Assembly (NCBI GenBank): GCA_018713335.1
Contig: DVOW01000022.1
Location: 1-46,247 of the forward strand
Reading direction: 5' to 3'
Source of the DNA: Candidatus Merdivicinus intestinigallinarum
Lineage (GTDB): Bacteria; Bacillota; Clostridia; Oscillospirales; Ruminococcaceae
DNA: 46,247 nt
Shown here: positions 21,039 to 29,218 of the stretch, piece by piece
Position numbering within the stretch: the first letter of the stretch is position 1
Layout: every line of letters begins with the position of its first letter
Position numbers and translations under genes: made by a program
The notes under the pieces: model-generated
The model's input: the letters and a program-made list of their open reading frames with translations, nothing else
Databases searched by the model: none
Told to the model about the DNA's origin: nothing

Positions 21039-22206
21039 AAATTACCTGAAACTCAAAGAAAGCTACCTGTTTTCCGAGATCGCCAAACGGGTCCAGAAGT
21101 ACGGTGCGGAGCATCCGGACCAGAAGATCATCCGCATGGGGATCGGGGACGTGACCCTCCCCCTCTGCGGCGCTGCGGTTTCCGAAATGGAGAAGGCCGC
21201 GGCGGAGATGGGGAAGGCGGAAACCTTCCATGGCTACGGCCCGGAACAGGGGTATGAGTTCCTGCAAAAAGCGGTGGCGTCCTATTACGCGGAGCGCGGT
21301 ATTTCCCTGGAGGAACGGGAGATTTTCATTTCGGATGGGGCCAAAAGCGACTTGGGCAACATCCTGGACCTGTTTTCCAAAGACAACCGGGTACTGATCC
21401 CCGACCCTGTTTACCCGGTTTATGTGGACACCAACCTCATGGACGGGCGGGAGATCGTTTACCTCCCCGCCAACCGGGAAAACCACTTCCTGCCCCTGCC
21501 TCAGCCCGGCCTGGAGGGCGACATCCTCTACCTCTGCTCCCCCAACAATCCCACCGGTGCGGTCTACTCCAAGGAACAGCTGCAAAAGTGGGTGGACTTT
21601 GCCCGGGAGCATGGGAGCGTCATCCTTTTTGACGCCGCTTACGAGGCCTTTGTTTCGGATGGCAGCCCCCGCAGCATCTACGAGATCGAAGGGGCCAAGG
21701 AGTGCGCCGTTGAATTTTGCTCCCTGTCCAAAACAGCGGGCTTTACCGGCACCCGGTGCGGCTACACGGTGGTCCCCCTGGCCTTAAACTTTGGCGGCGT
21801 CCCGTTGAACCGCCTTTGGCTCCGGCGGCAGACCACCAAGTTCAACGGCGTTTCTTATGTGGTCCAGCGGGCCGCCATGGGCGTCTTTACGGAAGAGGGC
21901 CAAAGGCAGGCCCGCCGGAACATTGAGGTTTACAAAGAGAATGCCCGCCTGGTCACCGGCACGCTGGACCGTCTGGGCATCTGGTACACCGGCGGGAAAA
22001 ATTCCCCCTATATCTGGATGGAATGTCCGGGAGGCATGGGTTCCTGGGAATTTTTCGACTATCTCCTGGAAAACGCCCAGATCGTCGGCACTCCCGGCCA
22101 GGGCTTCGGCGAAAACGGAAAGGGGTACTTCCGCTTCTCCGCCTTTTCCAGCCCTGCCGATACCGCCGAGGCCATGGAACGTTTCCGCCGCCTTTTTTCC
22201 CGCTGA
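21022..22206 (+). CDS. dapL: LL-diaminopimelate aminotransferase
   Basis: 394 residues. A class I/II PLP enzyme that makes LL-diaminopimelate from tetrahydrodipicolinate and glutamate, bypassing the acyl intermediates. It opens MLKINENYLKLKESYLFSEI, typical of DapL. YLCSPNNPTGAVY and FDAAYEAFVSDGSPRS line the PLP site, and the Schiff-base Lys is in SLSKTAGFTGTRCGY. I use the ATG at 21022 inside the end of dapF; the upstream in-frame ATG at 20986 lacks a ribosome site. Last gene of the glnA operon; glutamate as amino donor links it to the island. A terminator follows at 22246. Confidence 0.94.
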   Translation: MLKINENYLKLKESYLFSEIAKRVQKYGAEHPDQKIIRMGIGDVTLPLCGAAVSEMEKAAAEMGKAETFHGYGPEQGYEFLQKAVASYYAERGISLEEREIFISDGAKSDLGNILDLFSKDNRVLIPDPVYPVYVDTNLMDGREIVYLPANRENHFLPLPQPGLEGDILYLCSPNNPTGAVYSKEQLQKWVDFAREHGSVILFDAAYEAFVSDGSPRSIYEIEGAKECAVEFCSLSKTAGFTGTRCGYTVVPLALNFGGVPLNRLWLRRQTTKFNGVSYVVQRAAMGVFTEEGQRQARRNIEVYKENARLVTGTLDRLGIWYTGGKNSPYIWMECPGGMGSWEFFDYLLENAQIVGTPGQGFGENGKGYFRFSAFSSPADTAEAMERFRRLFSR

Positions 22207-22245
22207 ACAGACCTGACTGGGCGCCGGACATACCGGACATAAAGG

Positions 22246-22271
22246 AAAGCCGTCCCAAAAGGGGCGGCTTT
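22246..22271 (+). terminator. Terminator of the glnA-dapL operon
   Basis: AAAGCCGTCCC, loop AAAA, GGGGCGGCTTT. The T-tract after it is short. Its arms match those at 3402-3428 and 42848-42873. Confidence 0.7.
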
Positions 22272-22409
22272 GATTTACTCAGGGCCGCTGTTTTACTTGC
22301 CGTCCCGTATACCGGAATCAGCGATTGCGGAAAATATGGATGATCGAACAAAAATATTATTATTTATGAAAAATAATCATGCAAATCATAAAAATTCCGC
22401 CAAAAGAAA

Positions 22410-22438
22410 TTGACAAATCCATCCAGGCATGCTAATAT
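22410..22438 (+). promoter_or_regulatory. Promoter of the ABC exporter operon
   Basis: TTGACA (22410-22415), 17-base spacer, TAATAT (22433-22438). The coding start is about 90 bases further on, leaving room for the leader structures. Confidence 0.8.
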
Positions 22439-22452
22439 AGTTAGCGTCAAGC

Positions 22453-22478
22453 AACTCCGTTCCGGAGTTTATTTTTTG
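22453..22478 (+). terminator. Leader hairpin with T-run (candidate attenuator)
   Basis: AACTCCG, loop TTC, CGGAGTT (22453-22469), then TATTTTTT. It sits about 10 bases after the predicted transcription start and before the first gene, so it can stop transcription early. Confidence 0.6.
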
Positions 22479-22486
22479 ACCCTCTA

Positions 22487-22502
22487 GTTAGCTTTATCTA
22501 AC
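22487..22502. promoter_or_regulatory. Palindrome in the leader of the ABC exporter operon
   Basis: GTTAG-CTTTAT-CTAAC, a perfect 5-bp inverted repeat with a 6-base centre. The TTAG/CTAA halves recall DtxR-family (iron or manganese) operators, but the assignment is a guess. It could also be a small RNA hairpin. Confidence 0.4.
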
Positions 22503-22536
22503 ACGAATCTTTTGCAGAACAAAGGATGGAAAAGGA

Positions 22537-24273
22537 ATGATGATCAACAAAAGGCTGATCGGGACGGTCAGTGAAAGCAAAAAATATGTGGCGGGCAATG
22601 TACTCCTGCAATGGTGTTCCCTGGCGGCGAATATCGTCATGATGTTCAGCATTACCCAGCTTCTGGCGGGGCTGTACCTGAAAACAGCGGATGCAGGCAT
22701 GCTCCTGGCCGCTTTAGGAGCCGCGGCCGCGTCCCTCCTCATCCGCTTCTTCTGTACCACCGGGGCCAGCCGGATGGGGTATCTTTCCTCCAAGGCGGTA
22801 AAGAAGACGCTGCGGGAGCTGATCTATAAAAAGCTCCTGCGGCTGGGCGCTTCTTACAGCCAGCAGGTGAAAACCAGCGAGGTGGTGCAGGTGGCGGTGG
22901 AAGGCGTGGACCAGCTGGAAACCTATTTCGGGGCCTATCTTCCCCAATTCTTCTATGCCATGCTGGCGCCGCTGACCCTGTTTGCCGTTCTCTGCTTTGT
23001 CAGTATCCCGGCGGCCATTGCCCTGCTGGTCTGCGTCCCCTTGATCCCCATTGCCATTGCGGCCGTGCAGACCTGGGCCAAAAAACTCCTGTCCAAATAT
23101 TGGGGACAATACACTGCCCTGGGCGACACCTTCCTGGAAAACCTGCAGGGGCTTACCACCCTCAAGATCTATCAGGCCGATGAATTCAAAAACAAAGAGA
23201 TGAACATAGAGGCCGAAAAATTCCGCAAGATCACCATGAAGGTGCTCACCATGCAGCTGAACTCCATCACCATCATGGACCTAATCGCCTACGGCGGAGC
23301 AGCCCTGGGCATGATCATCGCGGCGACCCAGTACGCCGGGAACCAGGTTTCCCTTGCCGGATGCCTGTTGATCATCCTGCTGGCGGCGGATTTCTTCCTT
23401 CCCATGCGGCAGCTGGGCAGTTTCTTCCACATCGCCATGAACGGAATGGCCGCCAGCGACAAGATCTTCCGCCTGCTTGATCTGGAGGAACCCGAACCCA
23501 AACAGACGCCTGTGCCGGAGGATTGTTCCCTTATCTGTTCCGGCCTGCGCTTTTCTTATGAGCCGGACAAGGAGATCCTCCGCGGCGTGGATTTACAGTT
23601 CCCGCAAGGCAGCTTTACCGCGTTGGTTGGGGAAAGCGGCTGCGGAAAATCTACGATTGCCGCCATCCTGATGGGACGGAAAAAGGACTACGTAGGTTCT
23701 GTTACCATAGGCGAGGCGGAACTCAAAGACATCAACGAAAGTTCCCTGCTCCAAAACATCACCTATGTCGGCCACCAGAGCTACCTGTTCAAAGGTGCCG
23801 TGCGGGACAACCTGCTGATGGGCAGGCCGGGCGCCTCGGACGGCGACCTGTGGGCGGTATTGGAACGGGTAAATCTGGCCGGGTTCCTCAAAGGGGCCCA
23901 GGGGCTGGATACGCCTCTCTTGGAAAAGGCTTCCAATCTTTCGGGAGGTCAGTGCCAGCGGCTTGCTCTGGCCCGGGCATTGCTCCACGACAGCCCCGTC
24001 TATCTCTTTGACGAAGCCACCTCCAACATCGATGTGGAGAGCGAAAACGACATCATGGCGGAGATCTGCCGGCTGGCAGAGTCAAAGACCGTGATCCTCA
24101 TTTCCCACCGGCTGGCCAATGTGGTGCAGGCGGACAAGATTTATGTGCTGGACGGCGGGAAGGTTGCCGAAAGCGGCAGCCATGCAGAATTATTGGAAAA
24201 AAATGGGCTGTATAAAAGGATGTGGACCGCCCAGCAGGCTTTGGAAAACTATGGAAAGGAAGGCGCAAGATGA
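22537..24273 (+). CDS. ABC exporter half, permease plus ATPase (CydD-like)
   Basis: 578 residues. An N-terminal six-helix exporter domain (about 20-320) is followed by an ATPase domain: Walker A GESGCGKST, signature LSGGQCQRLALARAL, Walker B VYLFDEATSNID and the His-switch ISHRL. By overall pattern it is closest to CydD/CydC-type fused exporters, which move small thiols or related molecules outward. The next gene is its likely heterodimer partner (ATGA overlap). No cytochrome bd genes are nearby, so the substrate is open. The following DUF454 gene and the DtxR-like palindrome hint at metal or heme homeostasis, which is inference. Confidence 0.85.
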   Translation: MMINKRLIGTVSESKKYVAGNVLLQWCSLAANIVMMFSITQLLAGLYLKTADAGMLLAALGAAAASLLIRFFCTTGASRMGYLSSKAVKKTLRELIYKKLLRLGASYSQQVKTSEVVQVAVEGVDQLETYFGAYLPQFFYAMLAPLTLFAVLCFVSIPAAIALLVCVPLIPIAIAAVQTWAKKLLSKYWGQYTALGDTFLENLQGLTTLKIYQADEFKNKEMNIEAEKFRKITMKVLTMQLNSITIMDLIAYGGAALGMIIAATQYAGNQVSLAGCLLIILLAADFFLPMRQLGSFFHIAMNGMAASDKIFRLLDLEEPEPKQTPVPEDCSLICSGLRFSYEPDKEILRGVDLQFPQGSFTALVGESGCGKSTIAAILMGRKKDYVGSVTIGEAELKDINESSLLQNITYVGHQSYLFKGAVRDNLLMGRPGASDGDLWAVLERVNLAGFLKGAQGLDTPLLEKASNLSGGQCQRLALARALLHDSPVYLFDEATSNIDVESENDIMAEICRLAESKTVILISHRLANVVQADKIYVLDGGKVAESGSHAELLEKNGLYKRMWTAQQALENYGKEGAR

Positions 24274-25928
24274 AAAAACGGAACGGATTTCAAGTAATGG
24301 CCCGGCTCATCGGGCTGGTCAAGCCTTTGACCGGGTTTATGCTTCTCGCCATTCTGATGGGCCTCATCGGACACCTGTGCGCCGCTTTTCTCACGATTTT
24401 CGGCGGCTTCGCAGTGCTGGAAGCCTTAAATTTGGATACGTCCTTCAGCCTTTCCCTCCTATTTGCCTGTATGGCAATCTTTGCCGTTCTGCGGGGCTTG
24501 CTCCGGTATGCGGAACAGGCGTGCAATCATTTCATTGCTTTTAAGCTGCTGGCGCTTTTGCGGGACAAGGTGTTCCGGGCTCTGCGGCGGCTCTGCCCCG
24601 CCAAGCTGGAGAGCCGGGACAAGGGGGATTTGATCTCCGTCATTACCTCCGACATTGAGCTGCTGGAGGTATTCTATGCCCATACCATTTCTCCGGCGGC
24701 TATTGCCCTTCTGTTCACCATCATCATGAGCCTTTTCATCGGTTCTTTCCACTGGCTGCTGGGTCTGATCGCTTTGGCGGCATATCTGACTGTGGGGGTG
24801 GTCATTCCTTTGGCCGCCTCCAAGCTCAGCGGCGACGCCGGGATCAAGCTCCGCACCAAGTCCGGAGGGCTTTCCGGATTTGTGCTGGACAGCCTGCGGG
24901 GGCTTTCCGAAACCCTGCAATACGGCCAAGGGGAAAAACGGCTGGATGAAATGAACCGGCGGACGGAGGAACTTGCCAAAGACGAGGAAAAACTGAAGCG
25001 CATTTCCGGCCGGAACACCGCGGCAACCAATACGGTAGTGCTGGCCTTCGACCTGGTCATGCTGTTCGCCTCCGCCCTGCCGTATCAAAGGGGTGCGGTA
25101 GGCTTCGAGGGCGTGCTGCTCCCCACCCTGGCCCTGTTTTCCTCCTTTGGCCCGGTGATTGCCCTGGCGGCTCTGGGCAGCACCCTGCAAAACACCTTTG
25201 CAGCCGGAAACCGGGTGCTGGATATTTTAGACGAAGCTCCGGCGGCAGCGGATGTAACGGGTAAGCCGGAAATCGCATTTACCGGCGCTGAAGCGGAGCA
25301 TGTGACCTTTTCCTATGGCGCCGAAACCATCCTCTCCGATGTATCGCTGGAGATTCCAAAGGGCTCCGTAGTGGGAATCGTAGGCCGCAGCGGCAGCGGA
25401 AAATCCACCCTCCTCAAACTGTTTATGCGGTTTTGGAAGGTACAGCATGGCAGCGTCAAGCTCTCCGGCACGAAGGTGGAGGATATCAACACGAGGAATC
25501 TGCGGGATTTGGAGAGCTTTATGACCCAGGAGACCCATCTGTTCCACGACAGCATTACCAACAACCTGCGGATCGCCAAGCTGGACGCCGCCGATGAAGA
25601 GATCGAAGCCGCCTGCAAAAAGGCCTCGGTGCATGATTTTATCATGAGCCTGCCCAAAGGCTACGACACGCCGGTAGGCGAGCTGGGCGACACCCTTTCC
25701 GGCGGGGAACGGCAGCGAATAGGGCTTGCCCGCGCGTTTCTGCACGACGCCCCCTTCCTGCTTCTGGACGAGCCCACCAGCAACCTGGACAGCCTGAACG
25801 AAGCGGTGATCTTAAAAGCTCTCCGGGAAGAACGGGAGGAAAAGACGGTGGTGCTGGTCTCCCACCGGCAGTCCACCATGCGGATCGCGGACAAGGTGTA
25901 CTCTGTGGAGCACGGGAGGATGAGCTGA
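24270..25928 (+). CDS. ABC exporter half, permease plus ATPase (CydC-like)
   Basis: 552 residues. Same layout as its upstream neighbour: membrane domain (about 15-310), then Walker A GRSGSGKST, signature LSGGERQRIGLARAF, Walker B FLLLDEPTSNLD and SHRQST as the switch region. The switch has Gln after SHR rather than the Leu of the partner. The ATG at 24270 overlaps the stop of the previous gene; an earlier in-frame start at 24222 lies inside that gene and has no ribosome site. Together the two halves should form one heterodimeric exporter in the membrane. Substrate not readable from sequence. Confidence 0.85.
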   Translation: MKKRNGFQVMARLIGLVKPLTGFMLLAILMGLIGHLCAAFLTIFGGFAVLEALNLDTSFSLSLLFACMAIFAVLRGLLRYAEQACNHFIAFKLLALLRDKVFRALRRLCPAKLESRDKGDLISVITSDIELLEVFYAHTISPAAIALLFTIIMSLFIGSFHWLLGLIALAAYLTVGVVIPLAASKLSGDAGIKLRTKSGGLSGFVLDSLRGLSETLQYGQGEKRLDEMNRRTEELAKDEEKLKRISGRNTAATNTVVLAFDLVMLFASALPYQRGAVGFEGVLLPTLALFSSFGPVIALAALGSTLQNTFAAGNRVLDILDEAPAAADVTGKPEIAFTGAEAEHVTFSYGAETILSDVSLEIPKGSVVGIVGRSGSGKSTLLKLFMRFWKVQHGSVKLSGTKVEDINTRNLRDLESFMTQETHLFHDSITNNLRIAKLDAADEEIEAACKKASVHDFIMSLPKGYDTPVGELGDTLSGGERQRIGLARAFLHDAPFLLLDEPTSNLDSLNEAVILKALREEREEKTVVLVSHRQSTMRIADKVYSVEHGRMS

Positions 25929-25975
25929 TGCACCCCGGGACATAGAGGAAACGAGAAAAAACTGGAGGAAACAGC

Positions 25976-26374
25976 ATGAGATTGAAGCGTTTGATTTTTC
26001 TGACAGCCGGATTTCTTTGCCTGGGGCTGGGATGCGTGGGCGTTGTGCTCCCCGTCATCCCCACTGTCCCATTTTTCCTGGCAACAGTGTTTTGCTTCGC
26101 CAACTCATCCCAGAAGCTGCACGACTGGTTTATCGGCACAAAGCTCTACAAAAAACGTCTGGAGAGCTTTGTGAAGAAAAAAGGCATGACGGTGCAGACG
26201 AAGCTGGGGATCATCATTTCCGTAACGATCGTAATGGGGATCGGCTTTTTTATGATGGTGCGGGGCGGGGCCTTTGTGCCCAGCATCATCCTCCTTGTGG
26301 TTTGGATAAGCCACATCGTTTATTTTGTATTTGGCGTCAAAACCCTGAAGCCGTCCGAAGCGGATTTCGAGTAG
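25976..26374 (+). CDS. DUF454 (YbaN-type) inner-membrane protein
   Basis: 132 residues. The family marks are the first membrane helix with CLGLGCVGVVLPVIPTVPFF and the following FCFANSSQKLHDWF. Two more hydrophobic segments lie at about 78-95 and 98-118. GAGGAAAC stands upstream. It is 47 bases after the exporter genes and probably cotranscribed, since the next terminator is at 26384. The biochemical role of DUF454 proteins is not known; association with the exporter suggests an accessory membrane function. Confidence 0.85.
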   Translation: MRLKRLIFLTAGFLCLGLGCVGVVLPVIPTVPFFLATVFCFANSSQKLHDWFIGTKLYKKRLESFVKKKGMTVQTKLGIIISVTIVMGIGFFMMVRGGAFVPSIILLVVWISHIVYFVFGVKTLKPSEADFE

Positions 26375-26383
26375 TATAGATCA

Positions 26384-26412
26384 GGCCATCCGAACCCCGG
26401 ATGGTCTTTCTT
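26384..26412 (+). terminator. Terminator of the exporter operon
   Basis: GGCCATCCG and CGGATGGTC arms around a 5-base loop, then TTTCTTTCC. Confidence 0.7.
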
Positions 26413-26461
26413 TCCATTTACGGCAGAAATTCATGCCGCGGGAAAAACCGCGGATAAATTC

Positions 26462-26493
26462 TTCAAGCCTTCTTCAAGCTTTTATGGCATAAT
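26462..26493 (+). promoter_or_regulatory. Promoter with TTCAA direct repeat (response-regulator gene)
   Basis: TTCAA at 26462-26466 and 26473-26477 (11-bp period), then a 10-base gap and CATAAT (26488-26493) as -10. The repeat replaces a good -35. The same arrangement occurs at 28432-28464, which points to binding by the OmpR-type regulator encoded here. Confidence 0.65.
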
Positions 26494-26515
26494 AAGATTG
26501 ATGGGAGGTGCCGGG

Positions 26516-27193
26516 ATGAGGCTTTTGCTTGTGGAAGATGAAAAAAGGATGGCGCAGGCGCTTTGCGAAATTCTGCGCCAGGAAAAATATGACGTGGATC
26601 ATTTTGCGGATGGCCTGGAGGGTCTTTTCGCCCTGGAAACAGGCACTTATGATTTGGCGGTTCTGGACGTCATGCTGCCGGGAAAAAACGGCTTTGAGAT
26701 CGCCTCCGCAGCCCGAAGAAAGGGGATCAAGACGCCTATCCTCATGCTGACAGCCAAAAGCGAGCTGGACGATAAGGTTACGGGGTTAGACTGCGGAGCG
26801 GATGATTATTTGACAAAGCCCTTTATGACAAGGGAGCTCCTGGCCCGTCTGCGCGCCCTTGCGCGCCGGAACATCCAAAGCCCCGACGGGACCCTCCGTT
26901 TCGGCGACCTTACCTTGTATAAAGAGTCCTCCATGCTCCACTGCGGGGAAAACAGCGTGCGCTTGAGCGAAAAGGAGCTGCGCATTTTGGAATACCTGAT
27001 TGCGAACCAGGGCCGCATTCTGACCCGGGAACAGCTTGCGGCCAAAATCTGGGGCTATGACAGCGAGGCGGAATACAACAATGTAGAGGTCTATATGTCC
27101 TTTGCCCGAAAAAAGTTAAACTTTGTCCGGTCAAAAACGGAAATCAAAGCGGTGCGGGGCATCGGCTATGAATTGAGGTATGAGGATGTTTAG
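26516..27193 (+). CDS. OmpR-family response regulator
   Basis: 225 residues. The receiver domain has the acidic pair at 7-8 (VEDE), phospho-acceptor Asp51 (LAVLDVMLPGKNG) and Lys101 (YLTKPF). The winged-helix domain (about 125-222) ends in the usual VRGIGYEL. I start at 26516 behind GGGAGGTG. The stop overlaps the kinase gene by 14 bases. It should bind head-to-tail repeats of about 11 bp, like those in its own promoter and in the VTC promoter. Confidence 0.93.
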   Translation: MRLLLVEDEKRMAQALCEILRQEKYDVDHFADGLEGLFALETGTYDLAVLDVMLPGKNGFEIASAARRKGIKTPILMLTAKSELDDKVTGLDCGADDYLTKPFMTRELLARLRALARRNIQSPDGTLRFGDLTLYKESSMLHCGENSVRLSEKELRILEYLIANQGRILTREQLAAKIWGYDSEAEYNNVEVYMSFARKKLNFVRSKTEIKAVRGIGYELRYEDV

Positions 27194-28424
27194 GAAGTCC
27201 AAGTGGAAGATCGTGGCCGCCATCCTTTCTGTTTTGGCCCTGGTCCTTGCCGGGACCTTCTGCGTCATCTATTGGGCCAGCTACACAGAGGTATCCAATG
27301 AAAACAAAAGCCTTTTGGAACAATATGCGGCGGGGTATTCCCTCCGGGAAGGGGGCGCCGCGAAAGCGCCAGGGGATCGGCCCGGCGGGGACCCCATAGC
27401 GCCGCCCCGGCTGGAGCTTTCCACTTTTTATTCCGTAGCGGTTTCGGCAGACGGCCAGGTCCTGCGGGTGGACACCGCCGATATCGCGAGCCTGGACACG
27501 GATACGCTGACACAGCTTGCCCTGGAAATCCTGGACAGCGGGAAAACGGACGGGGTCCGGCACAATCTCCTTTACCGTGTGGCTGAGAAAAACGGCTACC
27601 GGCTGGTGGCGTTTTTAGATAACACCGTCATGCAGGAAAGCACCCGGACGCTGTTAAATTACACGCTGATTTTCAGCTGCGCCGCCCTTGTCCCCCTGTT
27701 TTTTCTGGCATGGTACCTTGCGGGCAGGATCGTTTCGCCATTGGAGGAAAGCTACAAGCGGCAGAAACAGTTCGTATCCGACGCCGGCCACGAATTGAAG
27801 ACCCCGGTGGCGGTAGTGAACGCCAATGTCGAGCTTCTTTCCCGGGAAATCGGGGAAAACCAGTGGCTCTCCAACATCCAGTATGAAAACGAGAGGATGT
27901 CCGGGCTGATCTCGCAGCTTTTGGAGCTGGCCAGGACAGAAAACGTGACGCCCCCTATGGAAACCCTGGATTTCAGCCATTTGGTATTGGGCGAGGCCCT
28001 TCCCTTTGAAACCGTGGCCTACGAGAACGGCCTTCAGCTGGAAACGGACATCGCGGACAATATCACCCTTTACGGGAACGACCTCCAGCTGAAGCAGCTT
28101 TGCTCGATCTTAATTGACAACGCGATCCGCCACAGCGCAAACGGGAAAACCGTTGCCCTAAGGCTGCGGAAGGAAAAAAGCAGCGCGGTCTTTTCCGTTG
28201 TAAACGACGGGGAGCCGATCCCGCCGGAGCAGCAGAAGCATTTGTTTGACCGGTTTTACCGCGGCGACGAAGCCAGGACTGACAGCCGCCATTACGGGCT
28301 GGGACTGGCCATCGCAAAAGCCATCGCCGGCAGCCATCACGGGACCATCCAGGTCCTGTGCGCCCGCGGGAAGGTGGAATTTCTCGTGAAGCTCCCTTTG
28401 CAAAGCCGGGCCTATAAAAATTAA
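27180..28424 (+). CDS. Membrane sensor histidine kinase
   Basis: 414 residues. Membrane helices at about 9-31 and 160-182 enclose an extracellular sensor of about 128 residues with a Pro/Gly-rich stretch. The H-box is FVSDAGHELKTP with His204. The ATPase domain has the N-box (ILIDNAIRHSANG), DRFYRGDEA and GLGLAIAKAI. No HAMP domain is evident between helix 2 and the H-box, which are about 20 residues apart. The gene overlaps the regulator by 14 bases; the in-frame ATG at 27186 is an equally possible start. A decayed relative lies at 3530-4297. The signal is unknown. Confidence 0.93.
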   Translation: MRMFRKSKWKIVAAILSVLALVLAGTFCVIYWASYTEVSNENKSLLEQYAAGYSLREGGAAKAPGDRPGGDPIAPPRLELSTFYSVAVSADGQVLRVDTADIASLDTDTLTQLALEILDSGKTDGVRHNLLYRVAEKNGYRLVAFLDNTVMQESTRTLLNYTLIFSCAALVPLFFLAWYLAGRIVSPLEESYKRQKQFVSDAGHELKTPVAVVNANVELLSREIGENQWLSNIQYENERMSGLISQLLELARTENVTPPMETLDFSHLVLGEALPFETVAYENGLQLETDIADNITLYGNDLQLKQLCSILIDNAIRHSANGKTVALRLRKEKSSAVFSVVNDGEPIPPEQQKHLFDRFYRGDEARTDSRHYGLGLAIAKAIAGSHHGTIQVLCARGKVEFLVKLPLQSRAYKN

Positions 28425-28431
28425 GCCGCGT

Positions 28432-28464
28432 TTCAATTAAACTTCAATCTTCCTCCTGTACAAT
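28432..28464 (+). promoter_or_regulatory. Promoter with TTCAA direct repeat (VTC operon)
   Basis: TTCAA at 28432-28436 and 28443-28447, an 11-base gap, then TACAAT (28459-28464). The spacing matches the promoter at 26462 within one base. The predicted start is near 28471. Confidence 0.65.
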
Positions 28465-28488
28465 GATGTCATCAAACAGTACAGGAGG
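28452..28488 (+). repeat. Perfect inverted repeat covering the VTC ribosome site
   Basis: CCTCCTGTAC (28452-28461) and GTACAGGAGG (28479-28488). The right arm holds the Shine-Dalgarno AGGAGG, 7 bases before the ATG. The left arm overlaps the -10, so only transcripts arriving from upstream would contain both arms. Confidence 0.75.
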
Positions 28489-28495
28489 TATTTTT

Positions 28496-29218
28496 ATGGC
28501 TTACCAGACCATTTTTAAGCGATATGAACTGAAGTATCTGCTGACAAAAGCGCAAAAGGAAAAGGTCCTTCAGGAAATCCGGCCCTATATGGCCCTGGAC
28601 CAATACGGAAGGACGACCATCCGCAACATTTATTTTGACACGGAGAGCTACCGGCTGGTCCGCCGTTCCCTAGAGGCCCCGGCTTATAAGGAGAAGCTGC
28701 GCATCCGCAGCTACTGCCGGGCCGCGCCGGACAGCACCGTGTTTGTGGAGCTGAAAAAGAAATATCAGAAGGTCGTTTATAAACGCCGGATCGCCCTGCC
28801 GGAGCAGGCCGCCATGGACTGGGTAGCAGGCAGGCGGAGCTGCCCGGAAAGCTCTCAAATTGCAGCGGAGGTGGATTATTTCCTGCGATATTACGGCTCC
28901 CTTACGCCGGCCGTGTTCCTTTCCTATGAACGGGAAGCGTTTTATTCCAAGGACCAGTCCGACTTCCGGGTCACCTTTGACGACACCATCCTCTGCCGCC
29001 AGAAGGAGCTTTCCCTGGGATCCGAAGCGTACGGGCTGCCGGTGCTGCCGGAAGGGACGGCGCTGATGGAGATCAAATGCTCCGGCGGGATCCCCATGTG
29101 GATGGCCCATATCCTTTCCCAGGAAAGGCTTTACAAAACCTCTTTCTCCAAATACGGGACCGCTTATCGGACGATCATTTACCCGCAGATGAAAAAGGAG
29201 GCGGCTTACAGTGCTTGA
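28496..29218 (+). CDS. VTC-domain protein (polyphosphate polymerase family)
   Basis: 240 residues, essentially one VTC domain. It shares the tunnel-fold layout of yeast Vtc4: FKRYELKYLL at the start, IRNIYFDTESYRLVR, KLRIRSYCR, FVELKKKYQKVVYKRRI with the paired basic residues, FLSYEREAF, and the acidic EIKCSGGIPMWM near the end. Family knowledge supports polymerisation of phosphate from ATP, with the product possibly crossing or staying at the membrane; bacterial single-domain members are little studied. I start at 28496, as the upstream ATG at 28463 would lie before the predicted transcript. It overlaps the DUF4956 gene by 8 bases. Confidence 0.9.
   Translation: MAYQTIFKRYELKYLLTKAQKEKVLQEIRPYMALDQYGRTTIRNIYFDTESYRLVRRSLEAPAYKEKLRIRSYCRAAPDSTVFVELKKKYQKVVYKRRIALPEQAAMDWVAGRRSCPESSQIAAEVDYFLRYYGSLTPAVFLSYEREAFYSKDQSDFRVTFDDTILCRQKELSLGSEAYGLPVLPEGTALMEIKCSGGIPMWMAHILSQERLYKTSFSKYGTAYRTIIYPQMKKEAAYSA

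Noticed and set aside
22537-25928. Cytochrome bd assembly exporter (cydDC) as a firm name
   Set aside because: No cydAB genes are nearby and many clostridial exporters share this layout; kept as CydDC-like only.
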